Shown here piece after piece: positions 7,690 through 14,979 of a stretch of 64,000 nt of DNA. The notes beneath the pieces were generated by a model. That model was not told the origin of the DNA and did no database searches. It saw only the letters and a list, made by a program, of their open reading frames with translations. The translations under genes were made by a program, and so were the position numbers. Location of the stretch: NCBI RefSeq assembly GCF_900215335.1, contig NZ_OCMT01000004.1, positions 310,001-374,000 on the forward strand, in the 5' to 3' direction. The stretch's first letter is position 1, and each line of letters starts with the position of its first letter. This stretch comes from Pedobacter xixiisoli. GTDB lineage: Bacteria > Bacteroidota > Bacteroidia > Sphingobacteriales > Sphingobacteriaceae.

Positions 7690-8778
7690 TTAGTAAAGTT
7701 CCAAAATATCCTGCAATGCCTTTTCAATACCATTATTTAGAGAAGGGATGTTCCAATTGCTTAGGTTTTTCCAGTAAGCAGAATGGTATGAAGATTTTTC
7801 GTCCAAGAAAATTCCATGTTTTAAGTCTTTTTTCTGAGACAACTGCTTTTTGTCGACAAACGTCTTAGCCGTTACGTAAAACTCATTCAAGAATTCCAGC
7901 TTTTTATAATCCGCTGTTTTCTTAGTTCGATATTCGCCAGCACTGTTTTCGTAAAATGACATCAGATTTTCCATCTTGTGCCCTTCTTGCTTAAGGGTGT
8001 TGTAAATCTCCAATTTTTCATTTCTAGTTGCTTTAACTGTCAACCATAATATTTTTTTTGTGCGAGCAGAATCTGGTGCAATCTTATCTATAAAAATTTC
8101 GGTCAATTGCCGCTGTGGAACAAACCTCATATAACCTACCGCAATACCTCTCTTCTGTATCTCAGTTTCTCCCTCCGAGACTTTCTTTAACACATAATCT
8201 GAATTTCCGGTTTGAATTAAATTCTCTTTTCTTAATGACGGAATACGTGGTGGTTCGTTAAAAAAGGATGATGAAAGCTTTTGTTGCTTGATTAGTTTCT
8301 TGTTGCCAAAAACTCTATATTCTACTAATTCATAGGAGACCTTATCCTTTTTATTTTTTGGAATATAATAATCTATAATTCCATCGGCAAAATATTTTGG
8401 CTCTCCATTATAGCCTTGGTAGGTGCGAAAATAACCTCTTAAAACCAAGTAATCATACTCCTTTGGACGAGCGGTTATTTCTACTTCAGCCAACGGAAGG
8501 ATGCGATTTGAAAGCCGGATGGTAGTTTTTGGATAGTATAAAACTTTTTGTGGACTGTACGAGATATGTTGAAGATGCAGTTGTTGCCCATTATTTAAAC
8601 CCTCAAAGAGGATTTCACCATCAGCATTAGAAATTCCTAATAGCTTGCCATGCTCATCGAATACATTTACTGAGGGGATCGGAGACAGCTCGATAGCATC
8701 TATAATTTTTATTTGCCCAAAAATATCTAGCACAAAAAGGCAGGAAAGCAAAAGAAATAATATAAAATTTTTAGCCAT
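7690..8778 (-). CDS. Secreted CarboxypepD_reg-like domain protein (362 aa)
   Basis: A signal peptide (about 1-21) precedes a carboxypeptidase-regulatory-like domain (residues 22-95, with VNVFDEHGKLLGISNADGEI). The remainder (KYFADGIIDYYIPKNKK) parallels KYADGIVSYLIKR in the protein at 199-1413; the two are diverged paralogues of similar length. It is the second gene of a two-gene unit with GG peptide 3, separated by 53 nt with a stem-loop. A terminator follows. Function is unknown. That each peptide unit carries, or carried, such a protein suggests a dedicated envelope partner. Confidence 0.7.
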   Translation of the reverse strand: MAKNFILFLLLSCLFVLDIFGQIKIIDAIELSPIPSVNVFDEHGKLLGISNADGEILFEGLNNGQQLHLQHISYSPQKVLYYPKTTIRLSNRILPLAEVEITARPKEYDYLVLRGYFRTYQGYNGEPKYFADGIIDYYIPKNKKDKVSYELVEYRVFGNKKLIKQQKLSSSFFNEPPRIPSLRKENLIQTGNSDYVLKKVSEGETEIQKRGIAVGYMRFVPQRQLTEIFIDKIAPDSARTKKILWLTVKATRNEKLEIYNTLKQEGHKMENLMSFYENSAGEYRTKKTADYKKLEFLNEFYVTAKTFVDKKQLSQKKDLKHGIFLDEKSSYHSAYWKNLSNWNIPSLNNGIEKALQDILELY

Positions 8779-8796
8779 AGCAATGATATAAAATGA

Positions 8797-8822
8797 CGCA
8801 GCCTCTGCAATTACAAAGGCTG
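8797..8822 (-). terminator. Stem-loop between GG peptide 3 and the CarboxypepD gene
   Basis: GCAGCC and GGCTGC pair across a 14-nt loop, 9 nt after the peptide stop codon. As at 3472-3506, a stem-loop sits directly between a GG-peptide gene and the downstream partner gene, with no strong T tract. Confidence 0.45.
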
Positions 8823-8831
8823 CTTACTAAT

Positions 8832-9050
8832 TTACTTAACAAGTTCTATCCCGAACAAAGTAATTTCAACGGCATCCCAAGAGTTACCTCCAAAAATAGC
8901 ACCAAATAATCCTCTAACTTTAAACCATGCGCCGCCATTAATTTCATTCATCTCTTTTGCGTCCAATTCCTGCACGCCAATGTTCTCTAAATTTAAATTT
9001 TTAATTTTTTTAAAAATTTTAAGATTAAAAATTCTATTAATTAAATACAT
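8832..9050 (-). CDS. GG-leader peptide 3 (72 aa from ATG), unusual start
   Basis: Residues 17-40 (KNLNLENIGVQELDAKEM ... INGG) are the same leader as in peptides 1 and 2, but the codon that is ATG in those genes is ATT here (9003-9005). The only ATG is 15 codons upstream at 9048-9050 and adds a basic, hydrophobic stretch (MYLINRIFNLKIFKK). That ATG lies downstream of the predicted transcription start near 9067, so it could be used; ATT initiation is the alternative. The core (AWFKVRGLFGAIFGG...) has 32 residues and is amphipathic and glycine-rich. Confidence 0.7.
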   Translation of the reverse strand: MYLINRIFNLKIFKKIKNLNLENIGVQELDAKEMNEINGGAWFKVRGLFGAIFGGNSWDAVEITLFGIELVK

Positions 9051-9073
9051 ATTTTCTGCAGAAGTATGTGATG

Positions 9074-9125
9074 CTAAGTTAAAAGGGACTTTATGCTGTC
9101 ACAACAACCACAGGTTATATTTTCA
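9074..9125 (-). promoter_or_regulatory. Promoter and operator of GG peptide 3
   Basis: The minus strand has TTG (complement of 9102-9104), 20 bp, then TAACTTAG (complement of 9074-9081). Bases 9100-9125 are identical over 26 bp to 7580-7605, placing the AACAAC-CACAG-GTTATA motif over the -33 box in the same register as in the exporter promoter. This supports joint control of peptide and exporter. Confidence 0.65.
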
Positions 9126-9213
9126 TTTTATGAAAAAAGTATCCCTCTATTATCATTTGAAAATTACAACAGTTTCAGATTTTTCTTTAGTTTAGTAAAA
9201 CTACACCCTACCT

Positions 9214-9870
9214 ATGTTTCCTTCTTTCGCAGAAATGCCATTTACCTATAGCATTTGTTTATTGGTGATCATAACCAGTATCATTGGTTTTTACAATAAG
9301 CGCTTTTATCAATTGTTTGTCTACCACCCTTATGAAGTTTTTCGAGGAAAGCGATTACATACCATTTTGACCTCCGCCTTGGTGCATCAAAAATGGTGGC
9401 ATTTGTTTTTCAACCTTTATGTCTTCTATCGTATAAATAGAGATGTAGAGTATATCATCATGGAATATGATTTTAGTTTTTGGATAATTGAATTGATCTG
9501 TGTTTTAGTGATTTTTATCGGTGTCGTTCTTCCCAATTTAATTACAGGCCTAAAACAAAAAGAGAACATTGCTTTCACATCTGTGGGGTTTTCAGGAGCA
9601 GTTTTTTGTAGTGCGGGATTTTGTATGCTCTATTTGCCATTAGATTTAGCCCCAAAAACTTATCTATTATTTCCTTTTCGATATTCTTATGAATTTGCAT
9701 TTATCGGACTAGCAATTTTCTTTCTAGTTGCATTAATTTTTAGAAATAGTAAACAAACCAATCACAAGTTGCACCTCTATGCTTATGTAATTGGCTTGTT
9801 GATAGCCTTTACCCTTAGACCAAAATTAGTAATAGAGTTGGTAACGCATTTGACAACTAGATTTAATTGA
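9214..9870 (+). CDS. Rhomboid-family intramembrane serine protease (218 aa)
   Basis: Six or so membrane segments carry the rhomboid signature: H63-x3-N67 (WHLFFN) in the second helix, GFSG with S127 as nucleophile, and H187 in HLYAYVIGLL as the partner base. The usual HxGG reads HLYA. Rhomboids cleave within membrane segments. This is the only plus-strand gene inside the peptide locus, and its TGA stop overlaps the end of the convergent 48-aa peptide gene by 8 nt. Whether it handles the peptides, their partners or something unrelated is open. Confidence 0.8.
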   Translation: MFPSFAEMPFTYSICLLVIITSIIGFYNKRFYQLFVYHPYEVFRGKRLHTILTSALVHQKWWHLFFNLYVFYRINRDVEYIIMEYDFSFWIIELICVLVIFIGVVLPNLITGLKQKENIAFTSVGFSGAVFCSAGFCMLYLPLDLAPKTYLLFPFRYSYEFAFIGLAIFFLVALIFRNSKQTNHKLHLYAYVIGLLIAFTLRPKLVIELVTHLTTRFN

Positions 9871-10009
9871 ACAAACCCGAAATCCATCCACTTAATCCAC
9901 CGATTGCACTACCCATCATCTCAAGGACCCCATCATGACCACTTCTTACTTTTTTACCTACACCACCACCGCTAATTTCCATCATTTCTTGTTTGTTTAA
10001 GTCTCTCAT
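9863..10009 (-). CDS. GG-leader peptide 4 (48 aa), short-leader bacteriocin-like precursor
   Basis: The frame reads MRDLNKQEMMEISGGG, a shortened leader with the EM-x-EISGG end found in class IIb-type precursors (GG at 14-15), then a core of about 33 residues (VGKKVRSGHDGVLEM... ending GWISGLFN) rich in glycine. A promoter with the locus operator lies at 10055-10100. It is divergent from the XRE regulator and convergent with the rhomboid gene, overlapping it by 8 nt. The gene is short enough to be missed by standard gene calling. Confidence 0.7.
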   Translation of the reverse strand: MRDLNKQEMMEISGGGVGKKVRSGHDGVLEMMGSAIGGLSGWISGLFN

Positions 10010-10054
10010 TTTTTAAACATTTTTTAAGATTTCGCACAGTTATTTGTGCTTGGT

Positions 10055-10100
10055 CAAAAATGAGTAGAGCCCAAAAGCGAGGCAACAACCTGTAGTTGTT
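10055..10100 (-). promoter_or_regulatory. Promoter and palindromic operator of GG peptide 4
   Basis: The minus strand has TTG (complement of 10083-10085), exactly 20 bp, and CATTTTTG (complement of 10055-10062). Over the -33 box lies a perfect palindrome AACAAC-CTGTA-GTTGTT (10084-10100), in the same register as the operators at 7583 and 9103. It also lies upstream of the XRE promoter, so one bound dimer could affect both directions. Confidence 0.65.
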
Positions 10101-10109
10101 TTAAATAAC

Positions 10110-10139
10110 TTGGAGTTGTTGCACCAAAGAATTACTTTG
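10110..10139 (+). promoter_or_regulatory. Promoter of the XRE regulator gene
   Basis: TTG (10110-10112), 19 bp, then TTACTTTG (10132-10139), one mismatch from TAnnTTTG. A second GTTGTTG lies between the boxes at 10116-10122. The start codon at 10158 follows at a normal distance. Confidence 0.55.
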
Positions 10140-10157
10140 TGCGTTACAAATTTTATT

Positions 10158-10469
10158 ATGAAAAGCATAGGAGAAAACATTAGGATAATAAGAGAAAGCA
10201 AGAGGATTTCGCAATATGCGGTTGCTTATAGCATGGATATATCGCAGGCAGCCTATTCTAAAATTGAACGTGGCGAAACAGAAGTAAAAGCAAGCCATTT
10301 GTATAAGCTTGCAGCTATTTTAGGAGTATCGATTTACGATTTATTACCGCCTTCTTTGGCCAGTAGTTTTGATGGCGAAGATTACTTGTTGAAGCCCATT
10401 GTACAATGGCTAAAGAAGTATTACTATGCTAGTGTGGAAAAACGTAGGTTTAAAAAATTTGTTGTGTAA
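10158..10469 (+). CDS. XRE-family transcriptional regulator (103 aa)
   Basis: Residues 1-62 are a Cro/C1-type helix-turn-helix (IGENIRIIRESKRISQYAVA, then QAAYSKIERGETEVKASHLYKLAAILGVSIYDLL). The last 40 residues are basic and unfamiliar. The start at 10158 is used because an upstream in-frame ATG at 10110 overlaps the promoter. It is divergent from peptide 4, with the AACAAC/GTTGTT palindrome between them. It is the natural candidate for binding this motif at the peptide and exporter promoters and at its own gene, but this is inference. Confidence 0.8.
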   Translation: MKSIGENIRIIRESKRISQYAVAYSMDISQAAYSKIERGETEVKASHLYKLAAILGVSIYDLLPPSLASSFDGEDYLLKPIVQWLKKYYYASVEKRRFKKFVV

Positions 10470-10552
10470 AAGTATACACATTTCAAATTCAGGATAATGA
10501 TAGGGATGGATAGTTGGCGACTTAACGTCCTTCGATTTTAACCAAGGGCTAA

Positions 10553-11815
10553 TTAATGCTCCAAGTTTGGTGCTGCAGTTGCTATGGGCCTCGCTTTTGC
10601 TGATACCAGTTTGCTCACCCTAGACATGAGCCAAATGCTGATCAGCGTAATCACCACGATCACATAAGCCACTATATTGTAATGCTCCAAGGGTTGACCT
10701 TTGCCTGGCTGCGTTACAATCAAACCAGAGGCCGCAGCGGCAACACCTCCTGCAATTTGCTGTAGAGAAGCATTGATGCTCATAAAAGCACCACGGTCTG
10801 CTGGTTCGGGGATGGCGCTCGTTAACGCTTGCGAAGGAATCATCCTGCTCATAATGCCAGCCATCATCAACACATTCAAGATCATTACCCAAATGAAAGG
10901 CGTAACCGATAAATTGGTATAGATCACGCACATCAACATCATCCAAATAGAGGCAAATGCAAATATTTTGAACTTGCTTACTTTATCACTCAACCTGCCC
11001 ACCAGTGGTAAAATTACCAGAGAACTCACTCCCGAAACCATGAACAACATTGGCAACTCGCTTTCGGTAATCCCCAAATTATTAACGGCAAAGGCGCTTC
11101 CAAAAGGCATCATCATGAAACCTCCGATAGACAATAGGGCAGTAGAAGTAAAGCCTATCCTGTGTTTTTTCTGGATAACGGTATGCCATAAATGCGCTAT
11201 TGCAGATTTATCCCGTTGTATTTTTAAGTGTTCGTTTACCGACTTTAATTTAAAAGCAATGAGCAATGCGATAATCAAGGCCAGACCAACCACCAACCAA
11301 AAAGGTGCTTCCCAACCCCAAATATTGGCGAGGTAAAGCCCAATGGGTACGCCTAAAACCTGACTGGCTCCAAAGCCCATCTGTACAAAGCCCATTACCC
11401 TACCACGTTGCTGCAGGCTAAATAAATCGGTAATAATAGCCATAGAAATGGAACTGATGACGCCTCCGAAAAGCCCGGTGATGATTCTGGCAGCTACCAA
11501 TTGTGTATAGGTATGCGCCAAGCCACAAAATGCAGTACCCAAGATAAAGCCAATGTAAAAGAACAGCAGTAATTTTTTTCTATCGAACTTATCTGCAAAA
11601 CCTGCGGTCAACAGCCCAGATATGCCCGCACTGAAAGCGTAAGCAGATACGGCAATACCAAAATCTTTTGGGCTTAAGCTTAACGATTTCATCAAGATAT
11701 CGCCCAAAGGAGACATCACCATAAAATCTAAAATGACCGTAAATTGTGTAACCGCTAATAGAAAAATAACTAGTTTTTGGTAAGAGGTAAATACATTTGG
11801 CTTTTCCTGCGACAT
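10553..11815 (-). CDS. MFS transporter, DHA1-like drug/metabolite exporter (420 aa)
   Basis: Twelve hydrophobic segments are present with the MFS motif A region GFADKFDRKKLL (about 77-88) between TM2 and TM3 and GRLSDKVSKF in the second half. The N-terminus (LDFMVMSPLGDILM) matches the AraJ/DHA1 type of proton-coupled exporter. The substrate cannot be read. It is convergent with the XRE gene (83 nt between) and followed upstream by a small lipoprotein gene, 28 nt away, in the same direction, possibly co-transcribed. Confidence 0.85.
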   Translation of the reverse strand: MSQEKPNVFTSYQKLVIFLLAVTQFTVILDFMVMSPLGDILMKSLSLSPKDFGIAVSAYAFSAGISGLLTAGFADKFDRKKLLLFFYIGFILGTAFCGLAHTYTQLVAARIITGLFGGVISSISMAIITDLFSLQQRGRVMGFVQMGFGASQVLGVPIGLYLANIWGWEAPFWLVVGLALIIALLIAFKLKSVNEHLKIQRDKSAIAHLWHTVIQKKHRIGFTSTALLSIGGFMMMPFGSAFAVNNLGITESELPMLFMVSGVSSLVILPLVGRLSDKVSKFKIFAFASIWMMLMCVIYTNLSVTPFIWVMILNVLMMAGIMSRMIPSQALTSAIPEPADRGAFMSINASLQQIAGGVAAAASGLIVTQPGKGQPLEHYNIVAYVIVVITLISIWLMSRVSKLVSAKARPIATAAPNLEH

Positions 11816-11843
11816 TTGAAGGCTTTTATCTCACAAAGATAGC

Positions 11844-12251
11844 TTAACGAAGTAATACTTTTTCCTGTCGTTTTACCGTCTTGCCCATATCTGCCTTCAA
11901 GAGGTCTTCGGTTTTACCAAAACTACTGTTTAAAATGGTGTTAACTTCATATCGATGACCTTTCACAAAGGGATGTTGAGGAACAAAAATCAAGGTATCC
12001 CCTTTGGTTTCGATCTTGCCTTGAACCTGTTTTTCTATTCCTGAATTTTCATCTGTCTCGAAAACGCTGACTAGCTCTTGGGACAAGCTATCCTTTTGTT
12101 CTTTTGCCCTAAATAAGCTAACTTCATCTACACCAGTAAATAGGATCACTGTACGATCTGAAGAGAAATCGATCTTTAATTCATCTTTCTTATCGAAAGA
12201 ACAAGAGAAAAGTAAACAACAAACAGCGAATAATGTTAATTTGCTAGACAT
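11844..12251 (-). CDS. Small lipoprotein of unknown function (135 aa)
   Basis: A type II signal peptide with lipobox LLFSC (Cys17) is followed by about 118 residues of charged, beta-prone sequence. No family was recognised. It precedes the MFS gene on the same strand and is divergent from the YvlD-like gene with only 14 bp between start codons. Confidence 0.7.
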   Translation of the reverse strand: MSSKLTLFAVCCLLFSCSFDKKDELKIDFSSDRTVILFTGVDEVSLFRAKEQKDSLSQELVSVFETDENSGIEKQVQGKIETKGDTLIFVPQHPFVKGHRYEVNTILNSSFGKTEDLLKADMGKTVKRQEKVLLR

Positions 12252-12265
12252 TTAACAAAAATACA

Positions 12266-12616
12266 ATGATTAAACTAATTTTAGAAGTACTATTAATGGG
12301 CCTTGCGGTGATGCTTGGCGCATATTTAGTCCCTGGAGTTACAGTAGATGGCTACGGCAGCGCCATTATTGCAGCAGTTTTAATTGCCTTGGCTAATGCC
12401 ACTATCGGGTTAATTTTGAGGATATTTACTTTCCCGCTCAACTTCCTCACCTTAGGCTTAGTTTCTTTTATTATTTCGGTATTGATGATTTTGTTGGTAG
12501 ACAGCTGGATGACGGGATTTAATACCACAGGCTTTCTTTCTGCAGCAATTTTAGCGATTGCGGTTGCGGTAATCAAGATGATTTTAGATGCTGCTTTTGG
12601 GGTTGAAAAATCGTAG
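12266..12616 (+). CDS. Phage-holin-4-2/YvlD-like membrane protein (116 aa)
   Basis: Four membrane helices with the pattern LANATIGLILRIFTFPLNFLTLGL, typical of the YvlD family (annotated as phage holin family, PF04020). Length is normal for the family. There are no phage genes nearby, so a bacterial envelope role is more likely than lysis. A palindromic repeat element follows. Confidence 0.8.
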   Translation: MIKLILEVLLMGLAVMLGAYLVPGVTVDGYGSAIIAAVLIALANATIGLILRIFTFPLNFLTLGLVSFIISVLMILLVDSWMTGFNTTGFLSAAILAIAVAVIKMILDAAFGVEKS

Positions 12617-12630
12617 AACATATTTACCAA

Positions 12631-12816
12631 CACCTTAGACACCTAAGTTCAACTTAGACTATAATTCGAAATGAATCTAGCCTTACTTAGTTTTTTAGAT
12701 ATCTAAGGTGGTTAAAAACTAAGCCTTAAACCGTCACAAAATGAAACCACATAGAAGCGTAGAACTTTATATCACCAGAGAAAAACTCTTTAAGAAATCT
12801 ATGTATCTATGTGGTT
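12631..12816. repeat. Two intergenic inverted repeats (REP-like)
   Basis: The first repeat pairs CACCTTAGACACCTAAG (12631-12647) with a diverged complement at 12686-12710. The 17-bp arm occurs exactly reversed at 14892-14908. The second pairs AACCACATAG (12745-12754) with CTATGTGGTT (12807-12816), just past the acyl-CoA dehydrogenase stop. Such palindromic units are frequent between Bacteroidota genes and may also terminate convergent transcription. Confidence 0.6.
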
Positions 12817-12822
12817 AAAAAA

Positions 12823-13962
12823 CTAAGCTAAAATGCTTCTGCTAATGACCAGCTTTTGTATTTCAGAAGTTCCCTCGTAAATCTGTGTAATCTTGGCATC
12901 TCTCATTAAGCGTTCTACGTGATATTCTTTCACAAAACCGTAACCGCCATGTATTTGTACTGCTTCTACGGTCACATCCATCGCCACTTTACTCGCAAAT
13001 AACTTAGCCATGGAGCCCTCCAAAGTGTATGATAAGCCTTGGTCTTTTAACCAAGCGGCCTTATGAACCAATAATCTTGCTGCTTCAATTTGCGTAGCCA
13101 TATCTGCCAATTTAAAAGCAATGGCTTGGTGGTCTGCAATAGGTTTTCCAAAAGATTTACGCTCTTTGGCATAAGCCAATGCCAACTCGTAGGCTCCGGC
13201 AGCAATGCCCAAGGCCTGTGCGGCAATACCGATCCGTCCACCTTCTAAGGTCTTCATGGCAAACTTAAACCCAAAGCCATCTTCACCAATGCGGTTTTCT
13301 TTAGGGACTTTCACGTCATTGAACATTAAAGAATGTGTATCAGAACCCCTAATGCCTAATTTATTTTCTTTAGGCCCAATGGTAAAGCCAGGCGTACCTT
13401 TCTCTACAATAAATGCATTGATGCCTTTATGTTTAAGTTCTTTATGTGTTTGCGCAATTACCAAATAAGTGCTGGCTGTACTTCCGTTAGTGATCCAGTT
13501 TTTGGTCCCGTTTAATAAGTAGTAATCGCCTTTATCTTCTGCCGTAGTTTGTTGCGAAGTAGCATCAGAACCAGCTTCCGGCTCCGAAAGGCAGAAAGCG
13601 CCAATTTGTGCTCCAGACGCCAAAGGCTTCAGGTATTTCTCCTTTTGCTCTTCTGTACCATATTTCTCTAAGCCATAGCAAACCAACGAATTGTTTACCG
13701 ATACCACTACCGAAGCAGAGGCGTCCACCTTCGATAATTCTTCCATCACCAAGGTATAGGAAACCGTATCCATGCCGCCCCCGTTGTATTTTGGGTCCAC
13801 CATCATTCCTAAAAAGCCGAGCTCACCCATACTTTTTACTTGCTCAGCAGGAAATTTCTGATGTTCGTCTCTTTCTATTACTCCAGGTTTTAATTCATTT
13901 TGGGCAAAATCCCTTGCAGCTTGTTTAATCATTTGCTGCTCTTCGCTTAGTTCAAAATGCAT
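12823..13962 (-). CDS. Acyl-CoA dehydrogenase (379 aa)
   Basis: This is a full-length FAD-dependent acyl-CoA dehydrogenase, which introduces the alpha-beta double bond in acyl-CoA oxidation. Visible are the N-terminal helical domain (ELSEEQQMIKQAARDFA), the FAD-binding loop CLSEPEAGSDA, NGTKNWITNG, and the C-terminal QIHGGYGFVKEYHVERLMRD with YEGTSEIQ, which contains the catalytic Glu of short/medium-chain enzymes. The start at 13962 (MHFELSEEQQ) is chosen over an ATG 15 codons upstream because the family begins here. Chain-length preference cannot be assigned. Confidence 0.92.
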   Translation of the reverse strand: MHFELSEEQQMIKQAARDFAQNELKPGVIERDEHQKFPAEQVKSMGELGFLGMMVDPKYNGGGMDTVSYTLVMEELSKVDASASVVVSVNNSLVCYGLEKYGTEEQKEKYLKPLASGAQIGAFCLSEPEAGSDATSQQTTAEDKGDYYLLNGTKNWITNGSTASTYLVIAQTHKELKHKGINAFIVEKGTPGFTIGPKENKLGIRGSDTHSLMFNDVKVPKENRIGEDGFGFKFAMKTLEGGRIGIAAQALGIAAGAYELALAYAKERKSFGKPIADHQAIAFKLADMATQIEAARLLVHKAAWLKDQGLSYTLEGSMAKLFASKVAMDVTVEAVQIHGGYGFVKEYHVERLMRDAKITQIYEGTSEIQKLVISRSILA

Positions 13963-14436
13963 AATGCTAAAGGTATATTGGTTAGTTTCAAAGATATTAT
14001 TTTTCACATAATACTATGCAAACATAACAAATTTATAACAAAATTTTTCTCTTTGTCTGTTTAGAACGAGCTAAGAAAAGCTAATGACTGACCTTTGGAG
14101 TTTCGTGCTTTGCCGATTTGATCAAACTTATCAGTTTTTAATTCTGAGCAAACATTAAGGCAGTTTTTGATTAGCTTGGGGACGCAAAGTCACTATGCAG
14201 TTTTGCAGGAAGACTTAGCTGTTATAGGCAGGCTTAAGTTAATTAAACCCGATTGAACGGTTATCCTTTTTGGAGGTGGAAACCTCATAGGTTTTAATAG
14301 ATATGATGCAAGTAAACCTATTAGGTTTGTGCTTCGGCATCAAAAAGATAAAAGTAAAAGCGGGACTACAGAAGCCACAGTGCACCAACAAACATTTTCT
14401 AATGAAAACGAAGCAAATAAAAAGTAGAAGTAAATG
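13963..14436. other. Intergenic region, 474 bp
   Basis: No convincing coding frame. It holds the acyl-CoA dehydrogenase upstream region and, at 14245-14368, a dispersed repeat unit. The remainder shows no recognisable RNA or terminator. Confidence 0.5.
14245..14368. repeat. Dispersed repeat unit, copy 1 (partner 57091-57160)
   Basis: The ends AAACCCGATTGAA (14245-14257) and AAAAGCGGGACTA (14356-14368) are identical to those at 57091 and 57148, while the insides differ. CCCG and CGGG at the ends are complementary. The inner part includes its own inverted pieces around AACCTCATAGGTTT. This matches a palindromic unit common in Pedobacter-like genomes. Confidence 0.6.
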
Positions 14437-14787
14437 CTACTTTAACAACCTATTGTTATCGTCTGGGAAAACCAATATCGGTTCATACTTTTTAGCCTCT
14501 TCTATAGGCAAAGAACCGTAAGATATAATGATCAAAATATCGCCAATTTGCACTCTTCTTGCGGCAGCTCCATTTAAGCAAATAGCACCCGAGCCTCTCT
14601 CGCCTTTAATCACATAAGTCTCAAAACGCTCGCCGTTATTGTTGTTAACGATTTGCACTTTTTCATTAGCAATAATGTTAGCGGCATCCATTAAATCCTC
14701 ATCAATGGTAATGCTACCTACATAATTTAACTCGGCTTGGGTTACCCTTACACGGTGTATTTTCGATTTTAGAATCTCGATAATCAT
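14437..14787 (-). CDS. panD: Aspartate 1-decarboxylase
   Basis: The enzyme makes beta-alanine from aspartate for pantothenate synthesis. The proenzyme self-cleaves between G24 and S25 (YVGSITID), leaving a pyruvoyl group on S25; both residues are present, as are K9 (LKSKIHR) and the NGAAAR segment. The length of 116 aa is normal. It lies on the same strand as panC but 192 nt away. A -7 box TAACTTTG ends only 4 nt before the ATG, so the transcript may be nearly leaderless. Confidence 0.95.
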   Translation of the reverse strand: MIIEILKSKIHRVRVTQAELNYVGSITIDEDLMDAANIIANEKVQIVNNNNGERFETYVIKGERGSGAICLNGAAARRVQIGDILIIISYGSLPIEEAKKYEPILVFPDDNNRLLK

Positions 14788-14791
14788 GCTG

Positions 14792-14799
14792 CAAAGTTA
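14792..14799 (-). promoter_or_regulatory. -7 box of panD
   Basis: TAACTTTG on the minus strand is an exact TAnnTTTG match, with 4 nt between it and the start codon. No clear -33 box was found. Confidence 0.45.
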
Positions 14800-14891
14800 G
14801 TAATTAAGTTTTCAGTTTTCATTAAACAGTTTTCAGTTTAAAGTCACATTTAAACCAACCAAGATACTTGCGCTTTTAAGTCTAACGTTTT

Positions 14892-14908
14892 CTTAGGTGT
14901 CTAAGGTG
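14892..14908. repeat. Copy of a 17-bp repeat arm
   Basis: CTTAGGTGTCTAAGGTG is the exact reverse complement of 12631-12647, in the gap between panC and panD. Confidence 0.6.
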
Positions 14909-14979
14909 GTAAAAGCTTAAGGTTAATGGTCCACGGCTATAAATCCAATCTATTAACTATTCACCAACCCAACCAGTCA

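Noticed and set aside
12266..12616. Prophage remnant suggested by the holin-family gene
   Set aside because: No phage structural, lysis or integrase genes nearby, and this family is common in bacterial chromosomes.
12352..12642. Minus-strand open frame covering most of the YvlD-like gene
   Set aside because: No similarity to known families; the plus-strand product is a clear four-helix YvlD protein.
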